Assembly: GCF_025499425.1 (NCBI RefSeq)
Contig: NZ_JAIMCB010000001.1
Span: forward strand, 62,001 to 126,000
DNA from: Acidiferrimicrobium sp. IK
GTDB taxonomy: Bacteria; Actinomycetota; Acidimicrobiia; Acidimicrobiales; Palsa-688
Direction: 5' to 3'
DNA length: 64,000 nucleotides
Positions 1 through 8,135 of this stretch are shown piece after piece (position 1 is the first letter of the stretch; every line of letters begins with the position of its first letter). A program made the translations under genes and the position numbers. Below the pieces are notes generated by a model that saw only the letters and a program-made list of their open reading frames with translations, was not told the origin of the DNA and made no database searches.

Positions 1-41
1 CCGGCGGGCCCTTGCATCCGAACGGTGTGGAGGGTCGCGGG

Positions 42-1214
42 ATGGTCGAGGTGGTGGGATCGGGGGAGTGGCTGGTCGAGGGCCGCCGCCGGCTGGATGT
101 GGGCGAGGCGGCATGGCTGTCGGGGCTGGCGGTGTTCGACCGCGAGGAGGGCTGGGCGCTCGACGGGTACGCCTCCTGCCCGGATTGGCTGGTGGCCCGG
201 GCCGGGATGGGTCGGAGCGTCGCCTACGAGAAGTGCCGGGTGGCGCGGGAGCTGGCCCGTCGCCCGGTGCTGGCGGCGGCGTTCGAGGAGGGGAGTGTGT
301 CGTATTGCGCGGTGCGGGCGATGACTAGGGCGGAAGGTACCAGCACGGAGGTGGACGAGGCGCTGGTGGACGTCGCGGTGGCGGGCACTGTGGCGGACGT
401 CGAGGCGACGGTGAGGACCTACAAGCTGTACCAGTCGCAGGAGAAGCGCCCGGGGGCGGCACGCCGGCCGTCGCGGGGGCTGAAGATCCGGCCGCTGCCC
501 GACGGGATGGCCCGCATCGAGATCGTCGTTTCGGAGGTGGAGGCGGCGGAGGTGGAGGCGGCGCTCAGGGCGATTACGGAGCGCCCCGGCGCCGACGGCG
601 GTGAGACCGGTGAGACCCGTGAGACCGGTGAGGAGTTTTCACGTGAAGACTCGACGGCGGGGCACGAGGAGAGGCCGTCGTGGTTCGAGCTGCGGGCGGA
701 CGGGTTCATGGAACTGGTCCGCGGCGGCCTCGGGGATTGGGCCAGTGGCGCCGACCGTCACATGGTGCACCTAGTGGTGCGGGAAGGGGTCTGCCGGGTG
801 TTGGGCGGCGCCCCTGTGGGGCCGGCGGAGACGGCCAGGATCATGTGCGACTGTTCGCATGTCACCCATGTGGAGTCGCCCGCCGGCGAGCCCCTAGCGC
901 TGGGCCGAAGGCAGCGGGTGTGGAGCGTCGCGCAGCGCCGGGCGGTGACGGTGCGCGACTCCGGGAGGTGCCGGTGGCCCGGATGCGACCGGACCCGTGT
1001 CGACATCCACCATCTGCTCCCCTGGGACGACGGCGGGGTGACCGACGTCGGCAACGGTGTGGCGCTGTGCCCCCAGCGCCACACCTGCCTGCACTCGGGG
1101 TTCTACGCGACCGGCGACCCCAACGGGACCCTGGCGTTCCACCGGCGCTCCGGTCTGGCTATTGGCACCAGCACCGCCGGTATTGCCGGTAGGGTCCCGG
1201 CATGGCTGCCGTGA
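42..1214 (+). CDS. DUF222 / HNH endonuclease family protein
   Basis: A 390-residue protein with an N-terminal DUF222 helical region and a C-terminal HNH nuclease fold. The HNH part (about residues 305-355) shows CRWPGC, then DIHHLLPW, an asparagine in VGNGVALC, and CPQRHTCLH, the expected zinc-cysteine and His-Asn-His layout. The third motif reads RHT rather than the more common RHH. ATG 42 is chosen because GGAGGG lies at 29-34, seven bases upstream; the TTG at 12 has no such site. This family is amplified in actinobacterial genomes (13E12-repeat proteins of Mycobacterium) and its role is not settled; DNA cleavage is inferred from the motif. The linker holds a 9-bp tandem repeat. The next gene starts 16 bases after the stop. 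Confidence 0.85.
   Translation: MVEVVGSGEWLVEGRRRLDVGEAAWLSGLAVFDREEGWALDGYASCPDWLVARAGMGRSVAYEKCRVARELARRPVLAAAFEEGSVSYCAVRAMTRAEGTSTEVDEALVDVAVAGTVADVEATVRTYKLYQSQEKRPGAARRPSRGLKIRPLPDGMARIEIVVSEVEAAEVEAALRAITERPGADGGETGETRETGEEFSREDSTAGHEERPSWFELRADGFMELVRGGLGDWASGADRHMVHLVVREGVCRVLGGAPVGPAETARIMCDCSHVTHVESPAGEPLALGRRQRVWSVAQRRAVTVRDSGRCRWPGCDRTRVDIHHLLPWDDGGVTDVGNGVALCPQRHTCLHSGFYATGDPNGTLAFHRRSGLAIGTSTAGIAGRVPAWLP
600..635 (+). repeat. 9-bp tandem repeat in HNH gene linker
   Basis: Four in-frame copies of (G/C)GTGAGACC, the last degenerate, encode GET/RET/GEE triplets between the DUF222 and HNH parts. The perfect 10-bp palindrome TTCACGTGAA follows at 638-647. The stretch looks like a slippage-prone, unstructured linker. 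Confidence 0.7.
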
Positions 1215-1230
1215 GGCGGAGAGCCGGCGG

Positions 1231-4200
1231 GTGATCAGGCACGCCGACGAGGAACGACTCCGACGCCTGGTCGGGGCGGCCACGATGGTCCGAGGGCTGC
1301 GCTACGCGGCGACGGGCCGGGTGACCCGCTGCGAGTGGGACGCATCTGGGCTGTCCGCGGTCGGGGAGGTGACCGGCACGTCGTCGTCGCCTTACAAGGT
1401 GTCGGTGCAGCTCACCCGCCGCAGCGACTCGACGCTGGCCGATGTCGAGGCCCGCTGCACCTGCCCGGTCGGGTTCAACTGCAAGCACGCAGTGGCGATC
1501 ATGCTGGCGGACCTCCCCAAGCACGCCGCCGCCGACCGGCCCCCGGCCCCTTCCTCCCCGCCAGCCCCTTCCTTCCCGCCAGCCCTGCGCCTGCTCCCGC
1601 GCGACGCCAGCCCGGCGCCGGCGCGGGAGTCGGGGTGGGACGAGCCGCTCCGGGCGCTCCTCGCCTCCGACCGGGAGCCACCCGTCGGCCAAGACGCCGA
1701 CGGGGAGGGCGCCGGCGAGCTGGCGATCCAGTTCGAGCTGGTCAGCGCCAGGCCGTCCTACGGGTACCGCCAGGCGGGGCGGGGGCCGGGCATCCGGCTC
1801 CGGCCGGTGGTGCGCAGCCACGCCGGCAACTGGGTGCGCACCGGGATCTCCTGGGGGCGCCTCGACTACTACGGTTACGCGGAGTTCCCCTCGCCGGCAC
1901 GGGCCGCGCAGCTGGCGCTGCTGCGGGAACTGCGGGCCCTGCACCACGCCGTAGGCGGCGGCTCTCCCTGGGCGGGGGCCGGTGACGAGGTGGTGTGGCT
2001 GGAGTCGGTCAACAGCCGGCGGCTGTGGGACCTGCTGCGCCAGGCCGGCGAGGCCGGGATCCCGCTGCTGCGAGCCGGGCGCGACGCCGGCCCGGTCGAC
2101 CTGCGCACCAGGGCCGTCGACGCGGTCCTCGACGTGACCGCCAGCGACGAGGACACGACCGGGCTGACGGTCCGACCGGTGCTGGTCGACGGCGACGCCA
2201 TGGTCGACCCGGCGCGCAGCTTGCTGATCGGCGCGCCGGCCCACGGGGTGGTGTGGTGGGGCGCCGGCGGCGACGCCAACCGGACGCCGGAGCTGCATCT
2301 GGCGCCGCTGTCGCGCCCGGTGGCCCCGGAGGTGGCCGGCTTGTTGCACGCCGGCACCCTGCGGATACCGGCCCGGGACGTCGAGCGGTTCCGCGGCGAG
2401 CTGTACCCGCAGGTCCGCCGGTGGATACCGGTGCGCTCCAGCGACGGGTCGGTGGACCTGCCGGAGCCGGCGCCCGACGCCGTCCGTCTGCGGGTGCGCG
2501 CCGTGCCCGGCCCGACCCTCGACCTTATGTGGGCGCTGGTCGGGACGGGGGGCGCAGCGCGGGACCTGAGCGCCCAGCCCGACGAGGGCGCGGCCAGGAC
2601 CCTCGACTCGCTCTCCGCGCTGGTGGCGGGCGGCCACCAGGAGCTGGTGGTGCAGGCGCCGGCCGGTCCCCGCCTGGCGCCCTCCGCCCGCCTGGTCGGG
2701 CTGGACGCGGCCCGCTTCGTGACGACCCTCCTGCCGGGCATCGAGGCGGTCGAAGGCGTGATCGTCGAACGGCTCGGCGAGATCCCCGACTTCCGGGAGG
2801 TCACCGAGGCTCCGGTGGTCCGCCTCGGCGGCGAGGCGTCGGGGCAGGGCGACTGGTTCGACCTGCAGGTGGAGGTCACCGTCGGCGGGGAAGAGGTCCC
2901 CTTCACCGCCCTGTTCTTGGCGCTGGCCGAGGGAGCAGCCCACCTGCTCCTGCCCTCCGGCGCCTACTTCGAGCTGGACCGCCCCGAGCTGCGGCGCCTG
3001 GCGGAGCTCATCGCCGAGGCCCGCGCCCTGCACGAGTCGCACGGGCCGCCCGGCTCGGCGATCAGGTTGAGCCGGTTCCAGGCCAGCCTGTGGGAGGACC
3101 TGCAGGAGCTGGGCGCCGCCGACGAGACCGCCCGGATCGGAGCGTGGGCCGAGGCGGTGGAGGCCCTCCGGGACTTCACCGACAGCGACGCGCGGAGCCG
3201 CCGGCGGCCCCTCCCCGCCGGGCTGCGCGCCACGCTGCGGCCGTACCAGGAGGACGGCTTCCAGTGGCTGGCGTCGCGCTACGAACACAACCTGGGCGGG
3301 ATCCTGGCCGACGACATGGGGCTCGGCAAGACCCTCAGCGCCCTGGCCCTGGTGTGCCACAGCAGGGAGACCGGGCTGGCCGCCCGGACCGCCCCCGAGC
3401 CGGGCGTGCTGCAGCCGTGGCTGGTCGTCGCCCCGACCAGCGTGGTCGGCAACTGGGCGGCCGAAGCGGCCCGCTTCGCCCCCGACGTGCCGGTCGTCGC
3501 GGTCACCGAGACCACCCGCCGGCGGGGCGTGAGCCTGGCCGAGGTGGCCGCCGGCGCCGGCGTCGTGATCACCTCCTACGCCCTGTTCCGCCTGGACTAC
3601 GACGAGTACGAGGGTGTGCCGTGGGCCGGGCTGGTGCTCGACGAGGCCCAGTTCGCCAAGAACCCGGCGTCGCACAGCAACCAGCGGGCCCGGCGGCTGC
3701 CGGTCCCGTTCAAGCTGGCCATGACCGGCACGCCGCTCGAGAACTCGCTGGCCGAGCTGTGGGCCCTCACCACCATCGTCGCCCCCGGGCTGTTCTCCCG
3801 CCAGGACCGCTTCGCCGAGACCTACCGCACGCCGATCGAGCGCCACGGCGACGGCGAGCGCCTCGACCAGCTGCGCCGCCGAATCCGCCCGATCATGCTG
3901 CGGCGGACCAAGGAGCAGGTCGCCGCCGACCTGCCCGACAAGCAAGAGCAGGTCCTCGAGCTGGACCTGCACCCCCGCCACGAGAAGCTGTACCAGACCT
4001 ACCTGCAACGTGAACGCCAGAAGATCCTCGGCCTGCTCGGCGACGTCGACGGAAACCGCTTCGAGATCTTCCGCAGCCTCACCCTGCTGCGCCAGGCCGC
4101 CCTCGACGTGGCGCTGGTCGACGACAAGCACCGGGGGGTCCCCTCCACCAAGCTCGACGCGCTCGGCGAGATGCTCGGCGACATCGTCGCCGACGGCCAC

Positions 4201-4647
4201 CGGGTGCTGGTGTTCAGCCAGTTCACCCGGTTCCTGACCGCGGCGCGCGTCCGGGTCGAGGAGGCCGGGATCGAGTGCTGCTACCTGGACGGCAAGACGA
4301 CCAAGCGGACCAAGGTAATCGACCAGTTCCGCAACGGCGACGCGCCGGTGTTCTTGATCAGCCTCAAAGCCGGCGGGTTCGGGCTGAACCTGACCGAGGC
4401 CGACTACTGCGTCCTGCTCGACCCGTGGTGGAACCCGGCCACCGAGGCCCAAGCCGTGGACCGCACCCACCGCATCGGCCAGACCCGCAAGGTGATGGTC
4501 TACCGCCTGGTCGCCCGCAACACCATCGAGGAGAAGGTGATGGCCCTCAAGGCCCGCAAGGCCAAGCTGTTCGACAGCGTCGTCGGCGGCGGCGGGTTCG
4601 AGTCGGGGGCGCTGACCGCCGCCGACATCCGGGACCTGCTCGGCTGA
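1231..4647 (+). CDS. SWIM zinc-finger SNF2-family DEAD/DEAH helicase
   Basis: An 1138-residue Swi2/Snf2 ATPase that probably remodels protein-DNA or RNA polymerase complexes, as HepA/RapA relatives do. A SWIM zinc finger (C76, C78, C84, H86 in CTCPVGFNCKH) opens the protein, followed by a long SNF2-associated region. The helicase core has Walker A DDMGLGKT (about 694-701), Walker B DEAQ (about 804-807), and motifs V/VI around DPWWNPATEAQA and HRIGQ (about 1064-1084). GTG 1231 is chosen because it keeps the conserved VIRHADEERLRRLVG start and has a GGAGAG site seven bases upstream; an open frame continues back to 1057 but overlaps the HNH gene. The 16-base gap to the HNH gene suggests co-transcription. 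Confidence 0.9.
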   Translation: MIRHADEERLRRLVGAATMVRGLRYAATGRVTRCEWDASGLSAVGEVTGTSSSPYKVSVQLTRRSDSTLADVEARCTCPVGFNCKHAVAIMLADLPKHAAADRPPAPSSPPAPSFPPALRLLPRDASPAPARESGWDEPLRALLASDREPPVGQDADGEGAGELAIQFELVSARPSYGYRQAGRGPGIRLRPVVRSHAGNWVRTGISWGRLDYYGYAEFPSPARAAQLALLRELRALHHAVGGGSPWAGAGDEVVWLESVNSRRLWDLLRQAGEAGIPLLRAGRDAGPVDLRTRAVDAVLDVTASDEDTTGLTVRPVLVDGDAMVDPARSLLIGAPAHGVVWWGAGGDANRTPELHLAPLSRPVAPEVAGLLHAGTLRIPARDVERFRGELYPQVRRWIPVRSSDGSVDLPEPAPDAVRLRVRAVPGPTLDLMWALVGTGGAARDLSAQPDEGAARTLDSLSALVAGGHQELVVQAPAGPRLAPSARLVGLDAARFVTTLLPGIEAVEGVIVERLGEIPDFREVTEAPVVRLGGEASGQGDWFDLQVEVTVGGEEVPFTALFLALAEGAAHLLLPSGAYFELDRPELRRLAELIAEARALHESHGPPGSAIRLSRFQASLWEDLQELGAADETARIGAWAEAVEALRDFTDSDARSRRRPLPAGLRATLRPYQEDGFQWLASRYEHNLGGILADDMGLGKTLSALALVCHSRETGLAARTAPEPGVLQPWLVVAPTSVVGNWAAEAARFAPDVPVVAVTETTRRRGVSLAEVAAGAGVVITSYALFRLDYDEYEGVPWAGLVLDEAQFAKNPASHSNQRARRLPVPFKLAMTGTPLENSLAELWALTTIVAPGLFSRQDRFAETYRTPIERHGDGERLDQLRRRIRPIMLRRTKEQVAADLPDKQEQVLELDLHPRHEKLYQTYLQRERQKILGLLGDVDGNRFEIFRSLTLLRQAALDVALVDDKHRGVPSTKLDALGEMLGDIVADGHRVLVFSQFTRFLTAARVRVEEAGIECCYLDGKTTKRTKVIDQFRNGDAPVFLISLKAGGFGLNLTEADYCVLLDPWWNPATEAQAVDRTHRIGQTRKVMVYRLVARNTIEEKVMALKARKAKLFDSVVGGGGFESGALTAADIRDLLG

Positions 4648-4666
4648 GCTAGGCCGGCACGGGGCG

Positions 4667-4672
4667 TAACGT
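4667..4672 (+). promoter_or_regulatory. Candidate -10 box for tldE-like gene
   Basis: TAACGT lies eight bases before ATG 4681, and no ribosome site is present between them. This fits the leaderless starts seen elsewhere in the window, though the spacing is one to two bases longer. Confidence 0.35.
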
Positions 4673-4680
4673 CGGCGGCG

Positions 4681-6033
4681 ATGAGCACGGAACTGACGGA
4701 GCTGGACGCCATCGGGACGAAGGTGGTGGAAATGGTCGGCGGGCGGGCCGACGCGGTGGTGACCGTCACGTCCCGCCGGCAAGGACTGACCCGTTTCGCC
4801 AACTCCTTCATCCACCAAAACGTCGGCGACGAGCACGTCTCGGTGGACCTGCGGGTCACCGCCGGCGGGCGCAGCGCCGGGGCCTCAACCACCGGCGTGG
4901 ACGACGCCGCCCTGCGCCGCCTGGTGGGATCCGCCCTCGACGCCGCAGCCGTGCAGCCGGTCGACGACGACTGGCCCGGACTGGCCCCGCCGTCACCGCT
5001 GCTGGTCGACGGCGCCCTCGACTTCGACCCGGCCACCGCCGCGGCCGGGCCCGGCGCCAGGGCCGACGTGGTCGACAACTTCGTGGCCGCCGGCGGAGGA
5101 GCCGAGACGGCAGGGTTTTGCGAGACCGCCGCCACCGACGCGGTGCTGGTCAACTCGGCGGGGCAGCGGGTGGCGTCCTCCGCGACCAGCGCCGCGATCG
5201 ACGGGATCGTCCGCAGCCGGCGGGCCGACGGGGTGGGATCCACCTACTCGTCTCGGCTGGCCGACCTCGACGGCGCAGCGTGCGGGGCCGCGGCCGCGTC
5301 GACGGCGTTGACCGTCGGAGAGCCGGTGGACCTGGCGCCGGGCCGCTACGAGGTGGTCCTGTCGCCCCGCTGCGTCGCGTACATGCTCGATTTCTTCACC
5401 ATCTACGGGTTCAACGCCCGCGCCGTGCAGGAGGGCCGGTCGTTCGCGTCGGTCGGCGAGGTGCAGCTCGACTCGCTCCTGTCGCTCTGGGACGACGCGA
5501 CCGACCCCCGCCACGTCGGGCTCGGGTTCGACGCCGAGGGCACACCGAAACGGCGGCTCGACCTGGTGGAGTCAGGGAAGGTCGTCGGGCTGGCCCACGA
5601 CCGGCGGACCGCGGCCAAAGACGGCGTCGCCAGCACCGGCCACGCCGTCCCCGGCGGCGCCGCGATCGGGGCGGTGGCCACCAACCTGTTCCTCGCCGGC
5701 GGCCGGGCCACCCCCGTCGAGGACATGGTGCGGTCGGTGCGGCGAGGGCTGCTGGTGAAGGACTTCTGGTACACCCGGGTCCTCGACCCGCGGACGCTGG
5801 TGGTGACCGGGCTGACCAGGAACGGCGTGTTCCTCATCGAGGACGGCGCGGTAGGACCGCCGGTCGCCAACCTGCGCTTCACCCAGTCGCCGGTCGCGGC
5901 GTTCGGTCCCGGGCAGGTGCTCGGCGTCGGCGACGACGCGGTGCTGGCCCCCGGAGGGCTGCACACTGCGTGGCACCACGCCCCGAGCCTCCACCTGGCG
6001 GCCTGGAACTTCACGGGAGGGGCGTCGGGCTGA
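4681..6033 (+). CDS. TldD/PmbA family protein, TldE-like (non-catalytic type)
   Basis: A 450-residue member of the modulator-of-DNA-gyrase family. In known systems TldD carries the HExxxH zinc site and TldE (PmbA) is its inactive partner; together they cleave unstructured peptides and mature some RiPPs and antitoxins. Here the N-terminal half begins ELTELDAIGTKVVEMV and the C-terminal half GRYEVVLSPRCVAYMLDFF, with no HExxxH where TldD has it, so this is the TldE-type subunit. The C-terminal portion DFWYTRVLDPRTLVVTGLTRNGVFLIEDG is typical of the family. No TldD partner lies in the window; the neighbours are SNF2 helicase and a glycosyltransferase. ATG 4681 has no ribosome site and may be leaderless. 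Confidence 0.85.
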   Translation: MSTELTELDAIGTKVVEMVGGRADAVVTVTSRRQGLTRFANSFIHQNVGDEHVSVDLRVTAGGRSAGASTTGVDDAALRRLVGSALDAAAVQPVDDDWPGLAPPSPLLVDGALDFDPATAAAGPGARADVVDNFVAAGGGAETAGFCETAATDAVLVNSAGQRVASSATSAAIDGIVRSRRADGVGSTYSSRLADLDGAACGAAAASTALTVGEPVDLAPGRYEVVLSPRCVAYMLDFFTIYGFNARAVQEGRSFASVGEVQLDSLLSLWDDATDPRHVGLGFDAEGTPKRRLDLVESGKVVGLAHDRRTAAKDGVASTGHAVPGGAAIGAVATNLFLAGGRATPVEDMVRSVRRGLLVKDFWYTRVLDPRTLVVTGLTRNGVFLIEDGAVGPPVANLRFTQSPVAAFGPGQVLGVGDDAVLAPGGLHTAWHHAPSLHLAAWNFTGGASG

Positions 6034-6075
6034 TGGCCGCGGCCAGCGGCGACCCGCCGGGTGGGTGAGGCGCAG

Positions 6076-7182
6076 TTGCGGATCGGCCTGGTCTGTCCCT
6101 ACAGCCTGACTGTCGCCGGGGGGGTGCAGGGCCAGGTGCTCGGGCTGGCCCGGGCGCTGCGCCAGATCGGCGTGGAAGCGCGGGTGCTAGGACCTTCCGA
6201 CGGGCCGCCACCGCACCCGTTCGTCACCCCTCTCGGCAACTCGCTGCGCCAGTCCGCCAACGGGTCGATCGCCCCGCTGGCCCCCGACATTCCCGCCACG
6301 CTGCGGACGATCACCGCGCTGCGAGACGAAGAGTTCGACGTGGTGCACCTCCACGAGCCGATCGTGCCCGGCCCGGCGCTCACCGCGTTGCTCTTCTGCG
6401 ACCAGCCGCTGGTGGGGACCTTCCACCGGGCCGGGCTCGGCCGCTGGTACAGCGTGGCCCGGGTCTTCCGGCCCTTCACCACGGTCCGGCTCTCGGCCCG
6501 GGTGGCGGTGTCGGAGCAGGCGGCGCTGACCGCCAAAGCGGTGTTCGGCGACGACGGCTACCAGGTCCTCTGGAACGGGATCGACGTCGCCGCCGCCCAG
6601 GCCGCCGAACCCGAGCCGACGCGGGGTCCCACGGTGCTGTTCCTCGGACGCCACGAGGAGCGCAAAGGCCTGGACGTCTTGCTCGACGCGTTCGACCTCC
6701 TGCCCCCCGACGTGCGGCTGTGGGTCGCGGGGGAAGGCCCCGAGACCGCCCGGCTGGTCGCCAGGACCGAGGGGGTGGAGCGAATCGAGTGGCTGGGCAC
6801 CATCGCCGAGGACGACAAGCGCCGCCGGCTGCGGGGGGCGGACGTCGTGTGCGCACCGTCCAAGGAAGGGGAGAGCTTCGGGGTGGTGCTGCTCGAGGCG
6901 CTGGCCGCGGGGACGCCGGTGGTCGCGAGCGACATCGACGGCTACCGCAACGTCATGCAAGGCGGCGTCGACGGCCTGCTGGTCCCGCCCGGCGACGCGC
7001 CGGCGCTGGCCGCCGGCCTGGCGCGGGCTTTGCAGGGCGGCCCGGCCGTGCAGCGGATGACCGACCACGGCCTCGAGCGGGCCCACCAGTTCTCCATGCC
7101 CCGGCTCGCCGAGCGCTACCTGTCGATCTACGAGGCGCTGGCCGGCTCGGGCCGGGCGATCACAGCCAGTCGCGGCGCTTGA
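6076..7182 (+). CDS. GT4 glycosyltransferase, PimA-like mannosyltransferase
   Basis: A cytosolic GT-B glycosyltransferase of about 368 residues. It opens MRIGLVCPYSLTVAGGVQ, close to PimA, which adds the first mannose to phosphatidylinositol on the inner membrane face. The acceptor and donor motifs DVVHLHEP, TVLFLGRHEERKGLD and the C-terminal GESFGVVLLEALAAGTPVVASD (EX7E nucleotide-sugar site) are present. TTG 6076 is preferred: it gives the family N-terminus and has GTGAGG five bases upstream, whereas GTG 6061 has no site. The last 23 bases overlap the convergent corA gene. PimA function is an inference; other GT4 enzymes share these motifs. Confidence 0.8.
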   Translation: MRIGLVCPYSLTVAGGVQGQVLGLARALRQIGVEARVLGPSDGPPPHPFVTPLGNSLRQSANGSIAPLAPDIPATLRTITALRDEEFDVVHLHEPIVPGPALTALLFCDQPLVGTFHRAGLGRWYSVARVFRPFTTVRLSARVAVSEQAALTAKAVFGDDGYQVLWNGIDVAAAQAAEPEPTRGPTVLFLGRHEERKGLDVLLDAFDLLPPDVRLWVAGEGPETARLVARTEGVERIEWLGTIAEDDKRRRLRGADVVCAPSKEGESFGVVLLEALAAGTPVVASDIDGYRNVMQGGVDGLLVPPGDAPALAAGLARALQGGPAVQRMTDHGLERAHQFSMPRLAERYLSIYEALAGSGRAITASRGA

Positions 7183-8131
7183 ACACGATGCCGAGCCCGA
7201 CCACCGCCGCCGCCAGCAGCGCGCCCATCACGAACAGGCCGCTCGAGGACTGAAAGCCGGGGTAGGGCAGGTTCTGGCCGAAAAAGCCGGTGATCGCTGC
7301 CACCGCGCCGAAGATGGCGGCGTACGCGGTGAGCTTCTTCATGACCTCGTTCAGCCGGTTGGACTGGACCTGCAGGTTGCTGTCTTGGATGGTGGTCACC
7401 AGGTCCCGCAGCGACTCGGTCCACTCCGTCGCCCGCAAGACGTGGTCGTAGACGTCCTGGTAGTAGGGCATCATGTCCTCGTCGACGAAGCCCATGTCCC
7501 GGCGCATCAGCGTGTTGAGGACCTCCCGCATCGGCAGGCTGACCCGGCGCAGGTCGACCAGGGCCTTGCGCATCTGGAACGACCGCTTCTGCACGCTGAG
7601 CGGCTCGGGTCGTTCCTCGAACAGCCGGGCCTCGATCGCCTCCACCGCCTCGTCGAGCTCCTGGACGGTGGCGAAGTGACCGTCAACGACGTGGTCGAGC
7701 AGCCCGTGGAGGAGGAACCCGACGCCGTGCTTGGCCAGGTCCGGGTTGGCGTCCCACCGGTCCTCCACGTGCCCCATGTCGAAACCACCGGACTTGCGCA
7801 CGGTGATCAGCCACGACTTGGACGCGAACACCGCCAGCTCGCTGGTGGCGAGGACTCCGCTGTCGCCGTCTAGGTGCACCGCGTACAGGCTCATGAAGAT
7901 GTGGCTGCGGTAGCGGTCGACCTTCGGGCGCTGATGCTCGTGGGTGGCGTCCTCCACCGCCAGGCTGTTGAGACCGAACTCCTGCGCCAGGATCTGGATC
8001 CCCGCCTCGTCGGGCGACTCGAGGTCCAGCCACACGACCGTGTCGTCCTGGCAGATGTAGTCGCTGATCTCGGCGTCGGGGAAGTCCTCGGCCTCGAGGA
8101 CGCCGTTGCGGTACAGCCGGTTGTGGTTCAC
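7160..8131 (-). CDS. corA: CorA-like magnesium/divalent cation channel
   Basis: A 323-residue CorA family protein: cytoplasmic alpha/beta funnel, long helices, and two C-terminal membrane segments (around AYAAIFGAVAAITGFF and LFVMGALLAAAVVGLGIVF) ending in the basic KRRDWL. The selectivity signature, usually GMN, reads GQN in TGFFGQNLPYPGF; this variant is also found in other actinobacterial CorA-like proteins as far as I recall. GTG 8131 lies four bases after the stop of the upstream exporter, so the two form an operon. The 3' end overlaps the convergent PimA-like gene. Confidence 0.88.
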   Translation of the reverse strand: MNHNRLYRNGVLEAEDFPDAEISDYICQDDTVVWLDLESPDEAGIQILAQEFGLNSLAVEDATHEHQRPKVDRYRSHIFMSLYAVHLDGDSGVLATSELAVFASKSWLITVRKSGGFDMGHVEDRWDANPDLAKHGVGFLLHGLLDHVVDGHFATVQELDEAVEAIEARLFEERPEPLSVQKRSFQMRKALVDLRRVSLPMREVLNTLMRRDMGFVDEDMMPYYQDVYDHVLRATEWTESLRDLVTTIQDSNLQVQSNRLNEVMKKLTAYAAIFGAVAAITGFFGQNLPYPGFQSSSGLFVMGALLAAAVVGLGIVFKRRDWL

Positions 8132-8135
8132 CGGA

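Noticed and set aside
42..1214. HNH gene as a homing endonuclease, intein or group II intron product
   Set aside because: It is a free-standing DUF222-HNH protein with its own ribosome site; no splice motifs or reverse transcriptase nearby.
1159..4836. 1225-codon open frame on the minus strand opposite the SNF2 helicase
   Set aside because: It is the mirror of a high-GC coding region; it reads as His/Arg/Gln/Gly-rich sequence with no domain, while the plus strand has a complete helicase.
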